Positions 1 through 7,503 of a DNA stretch of 32,368 bases are shown in pieces (the first letter of the stretch is position 1; the number at the start of each line of letters is the position of its first letter). The position numbers and the translations under genes were made by a program. This stretch comes from Planctomycetota bacterium (GTDB taxonomy: Bacteria; Planctomycetota; UBA1135; UBA2386): the NCBI GenBank assembly GCA_016795295.1, contig JAEUHP010000288.1, positions 1-32,368 on the forward strand, written 5' to 3'. The notes below the pieces were generated by a model. The model worked only from the letters and a program-made list of their open reading frames with translations, had not been told where the DNA came from and ran no database searches.

Positions 1-35
1 GCTTCGTCTGCTCGAGTTGGGGCGATGCGTCGCCG

Positions 36-683
36 ATGCCCGGGGACGTGTCCGATTCGGCGACCATCCCTGTAGCCAAGCCTCGCTGGTATCATCCGAC
101 GGGGCTCACACGTCAGGAGACTGCTTCTGTTGCGCCTGCAGATGAGAATGCGCAGCGCGTCCAGGTGGCCGACAGCGAAGACGGCGCCGTGGGCCTGATG
201 ACGCCTCCTGCGACTCTGGCGTCCGCGCTGATGCAGGCAGAAGTGCCAATGCGATTCGAAGCCAGCGCCTTCTTGGTGGCCCACCTGTCCGAGGAGGTGG
301 CTCTCGAGATGGTCGACGCAGCTTCCGGTCTATACCAACTCCACAATAGTCGTCGGCGGATGGGATCGGCACCCGACTCGCAATCGGCCGAGCGGGACGT
401 CTTCTTTGCGATGTGGCCCGACCTCCCAGGCTTGATCGCCAATAAATGTGTCGCGATCGATGTGCACCGGGCCAATCGCAAGCCTGGTTGTCTGCATCGG
501 GGGCAGGTATCATTCCACAAGAATGTCAGTTACAGGGATTTGAGGTTCACCTTCCATATGCCAAACTGGGCGGTGACTGTTTTCGTGACTGGCAAAGAAA
601 ACAAGGCGTGCCTTGGTGCCCATCAAGAACTTGTCGATGAGGTGTTTCGCTTAACCAGACTGGAAATGGAGAAACAACGATGA
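36..683 (+). CDS. Orphan hypothetical protein, possibly 5'-truncated by the window
   Basis: The product is 215 residues from the ATG used here. The same frame stays open back to the window edge, so the true start may lie outside. I recognise no family. The protein has no signal peptide or membrane helix. The first 60 residues are polar and look disordered. The C-terminal half, from about residue 70, is a mixed globular region with several aromatic residues and two Cys. Its TGA overlaps the ATG of the next gene (ATGA), so the two are probably translationally coupled. The base composition is visibly less GC-rich than the rest of the window, which suggests acquired DNA. The reading frame is convincing because its stop sits exactly on the next start and the antisense frames read as low-complexity Arg/Pro/Ser peptides. 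The function is unknown. Confidence 0.6.
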   Translation: MPGDVSDSATIPVAKPRWYHPTGLTRQETASVAPADENAQRVQVADSEDGAVGLMTPPATLASALMQAEVPMRFEASAFLVAHLSEEVALEMVDAASGLYQLHNSRRRMGSAPDSQSAERDVFFAMWPDLPGLIANKCVAIDVHRANRKPGCLHRGQVSFHKNVSYRDLRFTFHMPNWAVTVFVTGKENKACLGAHQELVDEVFRLTRLEMEKQR

Positions 684-1289
684 GGAATACGAGTCTATGG
701 TTGGCTACTTGGTCATGCTTCTTCGCGGCGTCCTCCGGCATGGATTGGAACGGCGTCCGGATGCCGGGTGATCGCGTGCCCGAATGTCGCAGAGGAGTGT
801 GAAGGGTGTAGTGCATCTGGATTCCATGATCCAGCCCAGAATGTCCACGATGGTATCGAGGTGATATCCACATCTCCTGGGCTGACCATTCAGGCAAGCG
901 TAGGGTGGACTCATGGCTCCTGCGCGGGAATTGAAGCGGAATGCGTGCCGGACCAGAACTGCAGGTTCCAGGCCAACTACACTGTCTACGACGATGGAAC
1001 CAATGGTCCATTTCGTGACGATCAGCCGAATTGGCCATTTGCTGGATGTCACTTCTCAAAGCGTGAAGTGGGTGGTGGAGACCCAGGCGATGACAACTAC
1101 CTGACAAGTCTACGAGAGTCGTCGGCTCCTTGGCTTGCGGCCTGCAATTCGTTGACATGGACGACTGTGAGGTTCTTCAACAATTGCTTCGACGAGTCCC
1201 TCCAGATGCCGGTTTGCTACCTGGGATCTCTGATCGCCGAGGTCAAGTTCCATGGCTCGTGTGCCAAGTGCCCCGCGTCTCCGCAGTGA
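680..1289 (+). CDS. Cys-rich secreted hypothetical protein with an apparent frameshift after the signal peptide
   Basis: The ATG at 680 overlaps the upstream stop and begins a signal-peptide-like sequence (MRNTSLWLATWSCFFAASSG). That frame ends at about 802 after 40 codons. The +1 frame is open from 684 to 1289. From the GTG at 768 it encodes 173 residues with about a dozen Cys and many Asn, Asp and Trp, typical of a disulfide-bonded exported protein. Neither piece makes sense alone: the leader has no mature part, and the 768 start has no ribosome site and no export signal. One extra base (or two missing) between about 737 and 800 would join them. The cause could be a sequencing error, a real pseudogene or recoding. 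If the frames are independent, the downstream gene is 768-1289. I recognise no family. Confidence 0.55.
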
Positions 1290-1305
1290 GGTGGGTGAGT
1301 GGGGG

Positions 1306-1320
1306 CGCACCACTGGTGCG
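1306..1320. terminator. Hairpin between convergent genes
   Basis: The sequence CGCACCACTGGTGCG is a perfect inverted repeat with a one-base centre (six usable pairs with a three-base loop). It begins 16 bases after the stop of the upstream plus-strand gene and lies between that gene and the convergent endonuclease III gene. No T-run follows, so a classical Rho-independent terminator is not shown. The rest of 1290-1451 holds nothing recognisable. Confidence 0.3.
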
Positions 1321-1451
1321 GTGCGTTCGCTCTCGTAGACGCGGGGAAGACGGCGAGAACCAGACGGAGGTGCCCCACTTTCGGGCCTCGGCGAGCGACG
1401 GGAGGCTGACCGAGAGTCCGGCGCCGAGCGCTCCCCGTGGCGAGCAGCACT

Positions 1452-2150
1452 TCACTCCTGACGCGCACGACCTCCGGAACGTCTTCCGGCCCGGCCCTTT
1501 CCGATGCCACCTTCCACCCGCTGCCGCGCTTGGCTCATCGCCCAACTGCACACCGGACACTCCGCAACGCAATGCCCACGCGCCGGACAGAACGCGCGCC
1601 CGAAGTAGATGAACTGCAGATGCAGCCGGTTCCAGTGCTCGCGCGGGAAGCAGCGCTGCAGATCCCGTTCGGTCTGCTCGACACTGCGCCCCGAACTCAG
1701 CCCCCACCGCCAGGCCAGCCGGTGGATGTGCGTGTCCACCGGGAACGTCGGTACCCCGAACGCCTGTGCCAGCACCACACTGGCAGTTTTGTGCCCGACC
1801 CCGGGCAGCCGTTCGAGGGCCGCGAGATCCCGCGGCACCACGCCGCCGTGCTCGGCTGCCAGTTGCTGCGCCAGTCCGACCAGCGCCTTCGCCTTCTGCG
1901 GGGCCAGCCCGCAGGGCCGCACCACCGCCTGGACCGTGGCCACCGGCAGGCGCGCCAGGGCCGCGGGCGTGCGCGCCAGGGCGAACAGCTGCGGCGTCAC
2001 CTGGTTGACGCGTGCGTCGGTGCACTGCGCCGACAGCACCACCGCGACCAGCAGCGTGAACGCATCGTCGTGGGCCAGCGGGATCGGCGGCGCCGGGAAG
2101 TGCTCGTCCAGGATCGCATGGATGCGTTGGACCTTGGCCGCGCGGAGCAT
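1452..2150 (-). CDS. nth: Endonuclease III-like DNA glycosylase/AP lyase
   Basis: The 232-residue product belongs to the HhH-GPD base-excision repair family, which removes oxidised pyrimidines and cleaves the abasic site. The helix-hairpin-helix is LPGVGHKTASVVL, with the catalytic Lys at residue 121 and the catalytic Asp at 139 in VDTHIHRL. The N-terminal part (residues 30-45, LLVAVVLSAQCTD) is also diagnostic. Four Cys (188, 194, 198, 201) could hold the [4Fe-4S] cluster, but their spacing (5, 3, 2) differs from the 6, 2, 5 of the E. coli enzyme. The frame is open to 2345, but the homology begins at the ATG at 2150; the extra N-terminal residues match nothing and would overlap the palindromes in the intergenic region. 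A basic tail of about 20 residues follows the Cys cluster. The gene is convergent with the orphan genes to its left. Confidence 0.92.
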   Translation of the reverse strand: MLRAAKVQRIHAILDEHFPAPPIPLAHDDAFTLLVAVVLSAQCTDARVNQVTPQLFALARTPAALARLPVATVQAVVRPCGLAPQKAKALVGLAQQLAAEHGGVVPRDLAALERLPGVGHKTASVVLAQAFGVPTFPVDTHIHRLAWRWGLSSGRSVEQTERDLQRCFPREHWNRLHLQFIYFGRAFCPARGHCVAECPVCSWAMSQARQRVEGGIGKGRAGRRSGGRARQE

Positions 2151-2271
2151 GGTGGGAGGATAGAACGCCAATGGGCCGGGCGCGATGCCTCGAGCAGACC
2201 TACCCGGCCAGTGCTCGCGCGCAGTGGGCATCGATCGTCGCCAGCACTGCTTGCCGTGCGCGTTGCCATGG

Positions 2272-2384
2272 CCGATCGGGATCTGGGTGCGAGTTCGGGC
2301 GGCGCAAGGGCCTGCTTTCCCGATCGGGAAAGTGCCCGCCACCACTCCAGCCCGTTCGCACAGGAATCTCCCGCTCGGGAAAGT
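2272..2384. promoter_or_regulatory. Array of palindromic CCGATCGGGA-type elements in a divergent intergenic region
   Basis: The 289-base gap between the divergent nth and SUFU genes carries three related elements. At 2315-2332 lies a perfect 18-bp palindrome, CTTTCCCGATCGGGAAAG. At 2366-2384 lies a close relative, ATCTCCCGCTCGGGAAAGT, sharing the right half. At 2272-2281 lies the core CCGATCGGGA alone. The cores are 48 and 51 bp apart. Such an arrangement suits a dimeric regulator acting on one or both genes, but it could also be a dispersed genomic repeat. No clear -35/-10 pair was seen in the gap. Confidence 0.45.
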
Positions 2385-2439
2385 CCCGCAGGCACTCCTG
2401 CATGGTGCCGGGCCCAGCCCCTGGGTTACGGTGGTTGCG

Positions 2440-3108
2440 ATGCCTGATGCCCCGTTCGCCCAGTGGTTCGAGCAGGTCTGGTCCGACCGCGAGGACCGCG
2501 TCTACCGCAGCCTCTTCGGCGACCTCGGTGGCGGCGTCTACAGCGCCGGCCCACGCGTCTACGAACGTTACGGCAAGCAGCCCCACCCAGGCTGGCTCAA
2601 CCACGGCGTGTTCGCCTGCCCGCCGCACGGCGAGCGCCGCCACTGGCTCTACGTCACCTCGGGACTCAGCAACCCGTGGAACCTGGACCAGCCCGGCCGC
2701 GACCCGTCGGGCTTCTCCGGCCTCGGCTTCGAGCTGGTGATCGCCACGCCCGAGGCCGCCGATTGGGCGGTGCCGCTGTTGCACAACCTGATGGCCTACG
2801 AACTGCTGGTGGCGGTGGGCACCTACGAAGGCGCCGAACTGTTCGAGTACGGCAACCGCGTGCCGCTGCGGGCGTCGATCACGCCCAACTTCGACTCGGC
2901 GATCCGCTGGCTGTTGATCGGCCAGCCCGAGGGCATGGCCCAGTCGTTCGACCTGCCCTCGGGGCGCGTCGACTTGTTCTGGCTGGTCGGCGCCACCGAC
3001 GCCGAGGTCGAATTCGCGCGGCAGACGCACCAGGACACCCTGGTGGCGCTGCTGCAGAAGGAGCGGGTGTGGCCGGTCACCGACGCTCAGCGGCGGAGCG
3101 TGCGGTGA
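2440..3108 (+). CDS. SUFU (suppressor of fused) domain protein
   Basis: The 222-residue soluble protein matches the bacterial SUFU-domain pattern over almost its whole length. Family-like features are the N-terminal FAQWFEQVWSDRED, the WLYVTSGLSNPW core at about 70-80, the GFELVIATPEAADWAV strand-helix segment, and the C-terminal SGRVDLFWLVGATDAEVEFA. Members of this family occur alone in bacteria or as immunity-like proteins beside polymorphic toxins; no toxin gene is visible here. The start at the ATG at 2440 is chosen because homology begins at once; the frame is open upstream to 2185 but that part reads through the palindromic elements. The stop overlaps the GTG start of the DUF1289 gene (GTGA), so the two are probably co-translated. 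The molecular role is unknown. Confidence 0.82.
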   Translation: MPDAPFAQWFEQVWSDREDRVYRSLFGDLGGGVYSAGPRVYERYGKQPHPGWLNHGVFACPPHGERRHWLYVTSGLSNPWNLDQPGRDPSGFSGLGFELVIATPEAADWAVPLLHNLMAYELLVAVGTYEGAELFEYGNRVPLRASITPNFDSAIRWLLIGQPEGMAQSFDLPSGRVDLFWLVGATDAEVEFARQTHQDTLVALLQKERVWPVTDAQRRSVR

Positions 3109-3317
3109 ACGGCCGCGGCGACGAAGTGCCGTCGCCGTGCGTCGGCGTGTGCCAGCTCGACGCGGCGCGGCGGTTCTGCACCGGTTGTTGGCGGACCGTC
3201 GGTGAGATCACGGCTTGGCTCGCGCTGGACGCGGCGGCGCGGCGGGCGGTGTGGGCGCAGCTGCCGGAGCGGCGTGCCGCGGCCGAACGCGCGGCGGGCC
3301 GGCCGCCGCGCGCCTGA
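3105..3317 (+). CDS. DUF1289 small Cys-motif protein (predicted Fe-S protein)
   Basis: The 70-residue product has the DUF1289 signature SPCVGVC followed eight residues later by CTGCWRT and then VGEITAWLALD. The four Cys follow the family spacing C-x3-C-x8-C-x2-C and could bind a metal or an Fe-S cluster; this is a prediction for the family and not a shown fact. The C-terminal 25 residues are Ala/Arg-rich. The start is the GTG at 3105, which overlaps the SUFU stop; it fits the usual family N-terminus of about ten residues before SPC. The gene converges on the methyl-accepting protein gene, leaving only 34 bases, within which GGGG-CCAG-CCCC (3340-3351) can form a small hairpin. Confidence 0.82.
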   Translation: MNGRGDEVPSPCVGVCQLDAARRFCTGCWRTVGEITAWLALDAAARRAVWAQLPERRAAAERAAGRPPRA

Positions 3318-3351
3318 GCGCCGCCGGGCGAGCGGTGCGGGGGCCAGCCCC

Positions 3352-4719
3352 TCAGACCAGCAGCGACTGCACCTGCGCCTGCAACTGGTCTTTCGCCACC
3401 AGCAGCTCGGAGTTGGCTTCGAGCGCCGAGCCGACTGCGGTGCCGAGCGCTTCGGCGCTCTCCTGGATGGCCCGGATCGACGCTTCCGCGCCGTCCACCA
3501 GCGTGAGGCCGTGGGCGGCGGCGGCGCTGGTCTTGTGCGTGACCTCGGCCAGTTCGGCGGCGCGCTGTTGCACGCGGTTGGCGAACTCTTCGATCTGGCG
3601 CGCGGCCTCGCGCGAACGTCCGGAGAGGCTGCGCACTTCTTCGGCAACCACGGCGAAGCCGCGGCCGTGTTCGCCGGCGCGCGCGGCTTCGACCGCCGCG
3701 TTGAGGGCCAGCAGGTTGGTCTGGAACGCCACCGCCGAGATCGAAGTGGTGATCTGGGCGATCTGCGCGCCGGCGTCGACCAAGCCCTGCAGCGTCTGTT
3801 CGCTGGCCTTGACCGTCTGCGCCAGGGTCTGGAACTGGTGCACGGTCTGCTGCAGCACGGCGCTGCCCTGCTGGGCGAGTTCGTGGTTCTGCCGGCCGAT
3901 CGAGTCGAGCGCGCGGGTGCGTTCGGCATTGGTGCCGATGCCTTCGCCGATGCTCTGGAAGCCGGCGACGATGTTGCGCACCCGCTGGTCGGCTTCGATC
4001 TTGGCCTGGGCGACCCGTTCGGCCAGTTCGGCTTGCGAGGCTTCCACCGCGCGCTGCGCGTTGCGCGTCAACAGCATCTGTTCGGCGGTGCGGCGCATCT
4101 CGGCCTGGGACAGACGGCAGATCAGTGCCAGCACCGACACTTCGAGCACCACGTAGAGGGCGTGCTCCACGACGCGCAGCAGGTCGACGCTGTCGGTGCC
4201 GAACACCGAGCGCGGCAGGAACAGCCCACGCGCCACGTGGTCGAGCGCGATCGTCACGGTGCCGGCCAGCAGCACTCGCCAGTCGCGGTAGGCGACCAGG
4301 AACGCCAGCGACACGAACACGCTGAAGTGCACTTCGATGCGGCCGCCGGCGAGATGGATGAACAGGGCACTCATCGCCATCACCGAGACACCGACCACGA
4401 GGCGCGTCAGCAGTTCGCCGCGGTGGGCCCGTACCAGACAGGCCACCGTCGCCGCCGAGCCGCCGCCGAGCAGCAGGGCCGCGAGCAGGTGCACGTGCGG
4501 GCTGGTGTCGGTGCCGGCCCAAGCCAGGGGCGACCACCACAGCGCCAGGGCGATGGCGACCACCGCTTCGATGCCGAGCAGGATGGCCATGCCGAAGTCG
4601 ATCTGCGCGCAGAGTTGGCGCAGGTCGATGTCCATCATCTCGCGGATGGACGGCGTGAATTCAGTCTCGGGCGGAGTGATCCGAGCAGCAGCTGGCTGGT
4701 TCATCTTCGGCCGGCTCAT
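3352..4719 (-). CDS. Methyl-accepting chemotaxis-type protein with polytopic membrane sensor
   Basis: The 455-residue product has a C-terminal MCP signalling domain. Its hairpin tip is near residues 330-365 ([20 protein letters not shown], then [15 protein letters not shown]), the site that contacts CheA/CheW in known systems. Instead of a periplasmic domain and HAMP, residues 40-200 form about six membrane segments. These contain conserved-looking His (122, 131, 161, 185) and the motif [18 protein letters not shown], a sensor type I have seen attached to histidine kinases and MCPs. A coiled coil follows from about 205. The ATG used overlaps the end of the RedB-like gene by 59 bases; ATGs at 4704, 4638 or 4635 are alternatives, and the last two remove the overlap while keeping all membrane segments. 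No che or flagellar genes are in the window, so the output may not be motility. Confidence 0.88.
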   Translation of the reverse strand: MSRPKMNQPAAARITPPETEFTPSIREMMDIDLRQLCAQIDFGMAILLGIEAVVAIALALWWSPLAWAGTDTSPHVHLLAALLLGGGSAATVACLVRAHRGELLTRLVVGVSVMAMSALFIHLAGGRIEVHFSVFVSLAFLVAYRDWRVLLAGTVTIALDHVARGLFLPRSVFGTDSVDLLRVVEHALYVVLEVSVLALICRLSQAEMRRTAEQMLLTRNAQRAVEASQAELAERVAQAKIEADQRVRNIVAGFQSIGEGIGTNAERTRALDSIGRQNHELAQQGSAVLQQTVHQFQTLAQTVKASEQTLQGLVDAGAQIAQITTSISAVAFQTNLLALNAAVEAARAGEHGRGFAVVAEEVRSLSGRSREAARQIEEFANRVQQRAAELAEVTHKTSAAAAHGLTLVDGAEASIRAIQESAEALGTAVGSALEANSELLVAKDQLQAQVQSLLV

Positions 4720-5296
4720 CGGCTCGCAGTGGGCAGCCGAATACAGCCGGAGTCGCGGATTCTGCTTCGGGGTTTTCCAGTACCCGGGCCAGGCTGCGCC
4801 GGCCGGCGTTGTCGCCGTGGTGGCCGCGGCCCCCGGTCACGCCGCCGGAGAAGCGCAGGTGGCCGCGGTCGTAGACGAACACGTGGCCGGAGGTGCGTGC
4901 GCCGAGCGCCCATGCCATGGTGCCGTCCGGGTCCGCGACGACTTGCGCGTTCGGCAGCGCGTCGCGCAGCGCCGCGGCGGCGGCTGTGGACCAGTTCGCA
5001 GTGGGGTTGGTGGGGGTGTAGACCAATAGGCGCACCTGGGCGTCGGGGCGGCTGGTGAGGGCCGCGCGCAGTTCGCCGAGGGAGCTCGGCAGGCAGGGGC
5101 ACTGTGGGTGGGCGCACAGGAGCACCAAGGTGGGGCCAGCGGTGGCCCGCAGGCGCTCCTGCAGCTCTTTGGGCAGGGTCTCGAGCGTCGGTCCCACGGC
5201 ACCTGGGGTCACCCCGTGCACCATCAGCAGGCCGTAGCCGGCGCTGCACAGCAAGAGCCAAGTCGCAACCGCCAAGCGAGGTGCCCACCGTGCCAT
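4661..5296 (-). CDS. RedB-like thioredoxin-fold protein with CPC motif
   Basis: The 211-residue product begins with an N-terminal membrane anchor or uncleaved signal (residues 8-26). A thioredoxin-like fold follows with the motif [18 protein letters not shown] at about 59-76; the Cys at 66 and 68 form a CPC pair where thioredoxins have CxxC, and Cys61 lies nearby. This matches proteins named RedB in planctomycetes. Later segments ([11 protein letters not shown], then [25 protein letters not shown] at 119-143) are the usual TlpA/peroxiredoxin-like strands. An extracytoplasmic redox role is likely but the substrate is unknown. The tail is acidic with two adjacent Cys. It precedes and overlaps the membrane methyl-accepting protein gene, so the two are probably one operon, perhaps with the redox protein feeding the sensor. 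It is divergent from the S1/P1 nuclease. Confidence 0.75.
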   Translation of the reverse strand: MARWAPRLAVATWLLLCSAGYGLLMVHGVTPGAVGPTLETLPKELQERLRATAGPTLVLLCAHPQCPCLPSSLGELRAALTSRPDAQVRLLVYTPTNPTANWSTAAAAALRDALPNAQVVADPDGTMAWALGARTSGHVFVYDRGHLRFSGGVTGGRGHHGDNAGRRSLARVLENPEAESATPAVFGCPLRADEPAEDEPASCCSDHSARD

Positions 5297-5440
5297 GGTC
5301 GGCCCATCGGCTCCGCACCGCGCGTTGGTGAAACCCGCGCTGCCTGCGAGTCGATCCGCACCGAAGCCTCGCCGCAAGCCCGCGCCGGGCTCGGGGGCCG
5401 CGGTAGCATGCGCGGCTGCCGTCCGCGGCGAGGAGCCACC

Positions 5441-6412
5441 ATGACGATCCGTTCGCTTGCCATCCTGTTCGCCGCCGTGCTGGGCACGGGCCGGCCATCC
5501 GCGCCGCTGCCCTGGATCGACTCCGGGCACCGGATCATCGCCGCCTGGACCTGGGCCGAACTGACACCGGCCACCCGCGGCAGAGTCACCGAACTGCTGC
5601 AGGCGCACCCTCGCTACCAGCAGGACCTGCTCGCCGGCTTGCCCGAAGGCAGTTCGGCTGCGACCGCAGCGCGGCATGCGTTCTTGCAGGCGGCGGTGTG
5701 GCCCGACACGGTGCGCGACGTGGCGCATCCCATGCGCAAGACGCACAACCAGCCGCGTTGGCACTACATCGATCTGCCGTTCGAGATGGATGGCGTGAAG
5801 GCGGAGGTGGTCGTGGCCAAGGGTGAGGGGCCGCGCGACGTGGTCGAGGCGATCCGCAAGAGCCGCGCCGATCTGGTCGACGGCAGGTTGTCGACGGCCG
5901 ACCGCGCGGTGGCGCTGTGTTGGGTGCTGCATCTGTCCGGCGATTTGCACCAGCCGCTGCACGCTTGCACGATGTATTCGGCGGCGTTGCCCGGCGGCGA
6001 CAAGGGCGGCAACGATTGCCACGTGCAGAAGGATGCGCGTTACGACAACACCCGCTTCAACCTGCACTTCGTCTGGGACTCGCTGCTCGGGCAGTACCAG
6101 TCCGCGGAGATCGACGTGAGCATGGCGGCGGGCCTGGCCCAGCGCGACGACCTGGCGCGGCGGGCGTTCGGGGCGGCGTTGGCGGAGCTCGACCCGGCGG
6201 CCTGGGCGCAGGAGAGCCACGCCTTGTGCCGCAAGCACGTCTATCTCGACGGCGAACTGCGGCCGACGCCGGGCTCCGGCGACAGCAAGGAGCGGCCGAA
6301 GGTGCTGCCCAAGGGCTATGTCGAGAGCGCCGAACGCCTCGCGGTGCAGCAGGCGGCCAAGGCGGCCTACCGCACCGCGGACCAGCTCAACGCGGCGTTC
6401 GCGGCGAAGTGA
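5441..6412 (+). CDS. S1/P1-type zinc-dependent nuclease, secreted
   Basis: The 323-residue product belongs to the S1/P1 nuclease family, which cleaves single-stranded nucleic acids with three zinc ions. All nine expected ligands are visible: Trp25 (the N-terminal residue after signal cleavage), His30, Asp89, His108, His164, Asp168, His174, His209 and Asp213, in the motifs WIDSGH, WPDTVRD, WHYIDLP, HLSGDLHQPLH and NLHFVWD. Residues 1-24 are a signal peptide, which places Trp25 at the mature N-terminus as in the fungal enzymes. The ATG at 5441 follows an AGGAG at 5431-5435, one of the few good Shine-Dalgarno sites here. A weak -10-like TAGCAT lies at 5404-5409. It probably acts in the periplasm or outside the cell, scavenging nucleotides and phosphate. 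Confidence 0.93.
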   Translation: MTIRSLAILFAAVLGTGRPSAPLPWIDSGHRIIAAWTWAELTPATRGRVTELLQAHPRYQQDLLAGLPEGSSAATAARHAFLQAAVWPDTVRDVAHPMRKTHNQPRWHYIDLPFEMDGVKAEVVVAKGEGPRDVVEAIRKSRADLVDGRLSTADRAVALCWVLHLSGDLHQPLHACTMYSAALPGGDKGGNDCHVQKDARYDNTRFNLHFVWDSLLGQYQSAEIDVSMAAGLAQRDDLARRAFGAALAELDPAAWAQESHALCRKHVYLDGELRPTPGSGDSKERPKVLPKGYVESAERLAVQQAAKAAYRTADQLNAAFAAK

Positions 6413-6427
6413 GCGGGGTGCTGGCGA

Positions 6428-6442
6428 CGCGCGTGCCGCGCG
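6428..6442. terminator. GC hairpin between convergent genes
   Basis: CGCGCG-TGC-CGCGCG forms a six-pair stem with a three-base loop in the 49-base gap between the nuclease and thiol peroxidase stops. It could serve both directions. There is no T-tract. Confidence 0.35.
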
Positions 6443-6461
6443 CCGTGCGCGGGGCTGCGCT

Positions 6462-6962
6462 TCAGCGCACGGCGGCGATCGCCGCGGCGTAGTTCGGCTC
6501 TTGTGCGATCTCCGGCACCAGCTCGGTGTGCACCACCTTGCCGCTGCCGTCCAGCACCACCACGGCGCGCGCGAACAGGCCCGCCAGCGGGCCGTCGACC
6601 ATGGTCACGCCGTAGTCCTTGCCGAAGTCCGGGCCGCGGAACCAGCTCGCGGTCGTCACCTTGTCGATGCCTTCGGCGCCGCAGAAGCGCTTCTGCGCGA
6701 ACGGCAGGTCCTTCGACACACACAGCACCACCGTGTTCGGCAGCTTGGCGGCTTCGGTGTTGAACTTGCGCACCGAGGTGGCGCACACGCCGGTGTCGAT
6801 GCTCGGGAAGATGTTGAGCACGACGTTCTTGCCGGCGAGATCCCGGTTGGTCACCGGGCTGAGGTCGCTCTTGGTGAGCGCGAAGCCGGGCGCCGCGGCG
6901 CCGACTTTGGGGAGTTCGCCAACGGTGGCGACGGGATTGCCCTTGAAGGTGATCTTGGCCAT
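6462..6962 (-). CDS. tpx: Thiol peroxidase, atypical 2-Cys peroxiredoxin
   Basis: The 166-residue product is full length for Tpx, which reduces hydroperoxides using thioredoxin. The peroxidatic Cys is residue 60 in [16 protein letters not shown] and the resolving Cys is residue 94 in KRFCGAEG, matching Cys61 and Cys95 of the E. coli enzyme. A further Cys is present at 81. The N-terminus ([18 protein letters not shown]) and the C-terminus ([22 protein letters not shown]) are typical, so the start is secure. It is a cytoplasmic protein. The gene lies 92 bases downstream of the SWIB gene on the same strand and may be co-transcribed with it. Confidence 0.96.
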   Translation of the reverse strand: MAKITFKGNPVATVGELPKVGAAAPGFALTKSDLSPVTNRDLAGKNVVLNIFPSIDTGVCATSVRKFNTEAAKLPNTVVLCVSKDLPFAQKRFCGAEGIDKVTTASWFRGPDFGKDYGVTMVDGPLAGLFARAVVVLDGSGKVVHTELVPEIAQEPNYAAAIAAVR

Positions 6963-7054
6963 GAGGCGCGCAGAGTACGCCTGAATCCACCCTTGCCCAA
7001 GACCAGAGCACCCCGAATGCGGAGACTGCGTCGCGCTGCGGCGCGCAGGTCGCC

Positions 7055-7333
7055 TCAGGCCTTCATGTGCGCCGACACGAGCTTGGTCATCTCGAACATC
7101 GACACCACCGCCTTGCCGCCGAACACCGGCTTCAGCTTCTCGTCGGCGTTGATGTTGCGCTTGTTCTTGGTGTCCTGCAGGCCGTTCTTCTTGATGTAGT
7201 CCCACAGCTTCTTGGTGATCTCGCTGCGCGGCATCGGCTTGGTGCCGACGATCGCGCCCAGCACGTCGTCGGGCTGGACCGGCTTCATCAGGGCGGGGTT
7301 GGGCTTCTTGGCAGACTTCTTGGTGGTAGCCAT
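7055..7333 (-). CDS. SWIB/MDM2-domain protein
   Basis: The 92-residue product is a lysine-rich N-terminus of about 17 residues followed by a single SWIB domain ([13 protein letters not shown] at 18-30, then [17 protein letters not shown] at 39-55 and [12 protein letters not shown] at 61-72). Stand-alone SWIB proteins occur in chlamydiae, planctomycetes and some other bacteria; a chromatin or DNA-topology role has been proposed for the chlamydial ones but is not proven. The basic tail fits DNA association. The start is the only ATG that gives the standard domain. The 170 bases upstream, 7334-7503, contain a small GCGCC-GAA-GGCGC hairpin at 7423-7435 that lies downstream of the MFS gene on the same strand and may end its transcript. 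Confidence 0.9.
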   Translation of the reverse strand: MATTKKSAKKPNPALMKPVQPDDVLGAIVGTKPMPRSEITKKLWDYIKKNGLQDTKNKRNINADEKLKPVFGGKAVVSMFEMTKLVSAHMKA

Positions 7334-7503
7334 CGAGGTCGAATGGTGAGGAGGTTGTGGGGGGAGCCAATCCAGCCGTCGCCGCGTGGCGGGCGGCCGT
7401 CGGCCCCACACCAGGATGATGGCGCCGAAGGCGCGCCGGGCAAGCCTGGAACGGCTTTTGGCCGGGTTTTGCCGGGGCTGGGACGGATTCCGGTGGGCCC
7501 GGA

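Noticed and set aside
2151..2345. N-terminal extension of endonuclease III
   Set aside because: The added 65 residues match nothing and come from the intergenic region with palindromes; homology starts at 2150.
2440..3317. Polymorphic toxin immunity locus
   Set aside because: The SUFU protein could be an immunity factor, but no toxin, Rhs or secretion-associated gene lies nearby.
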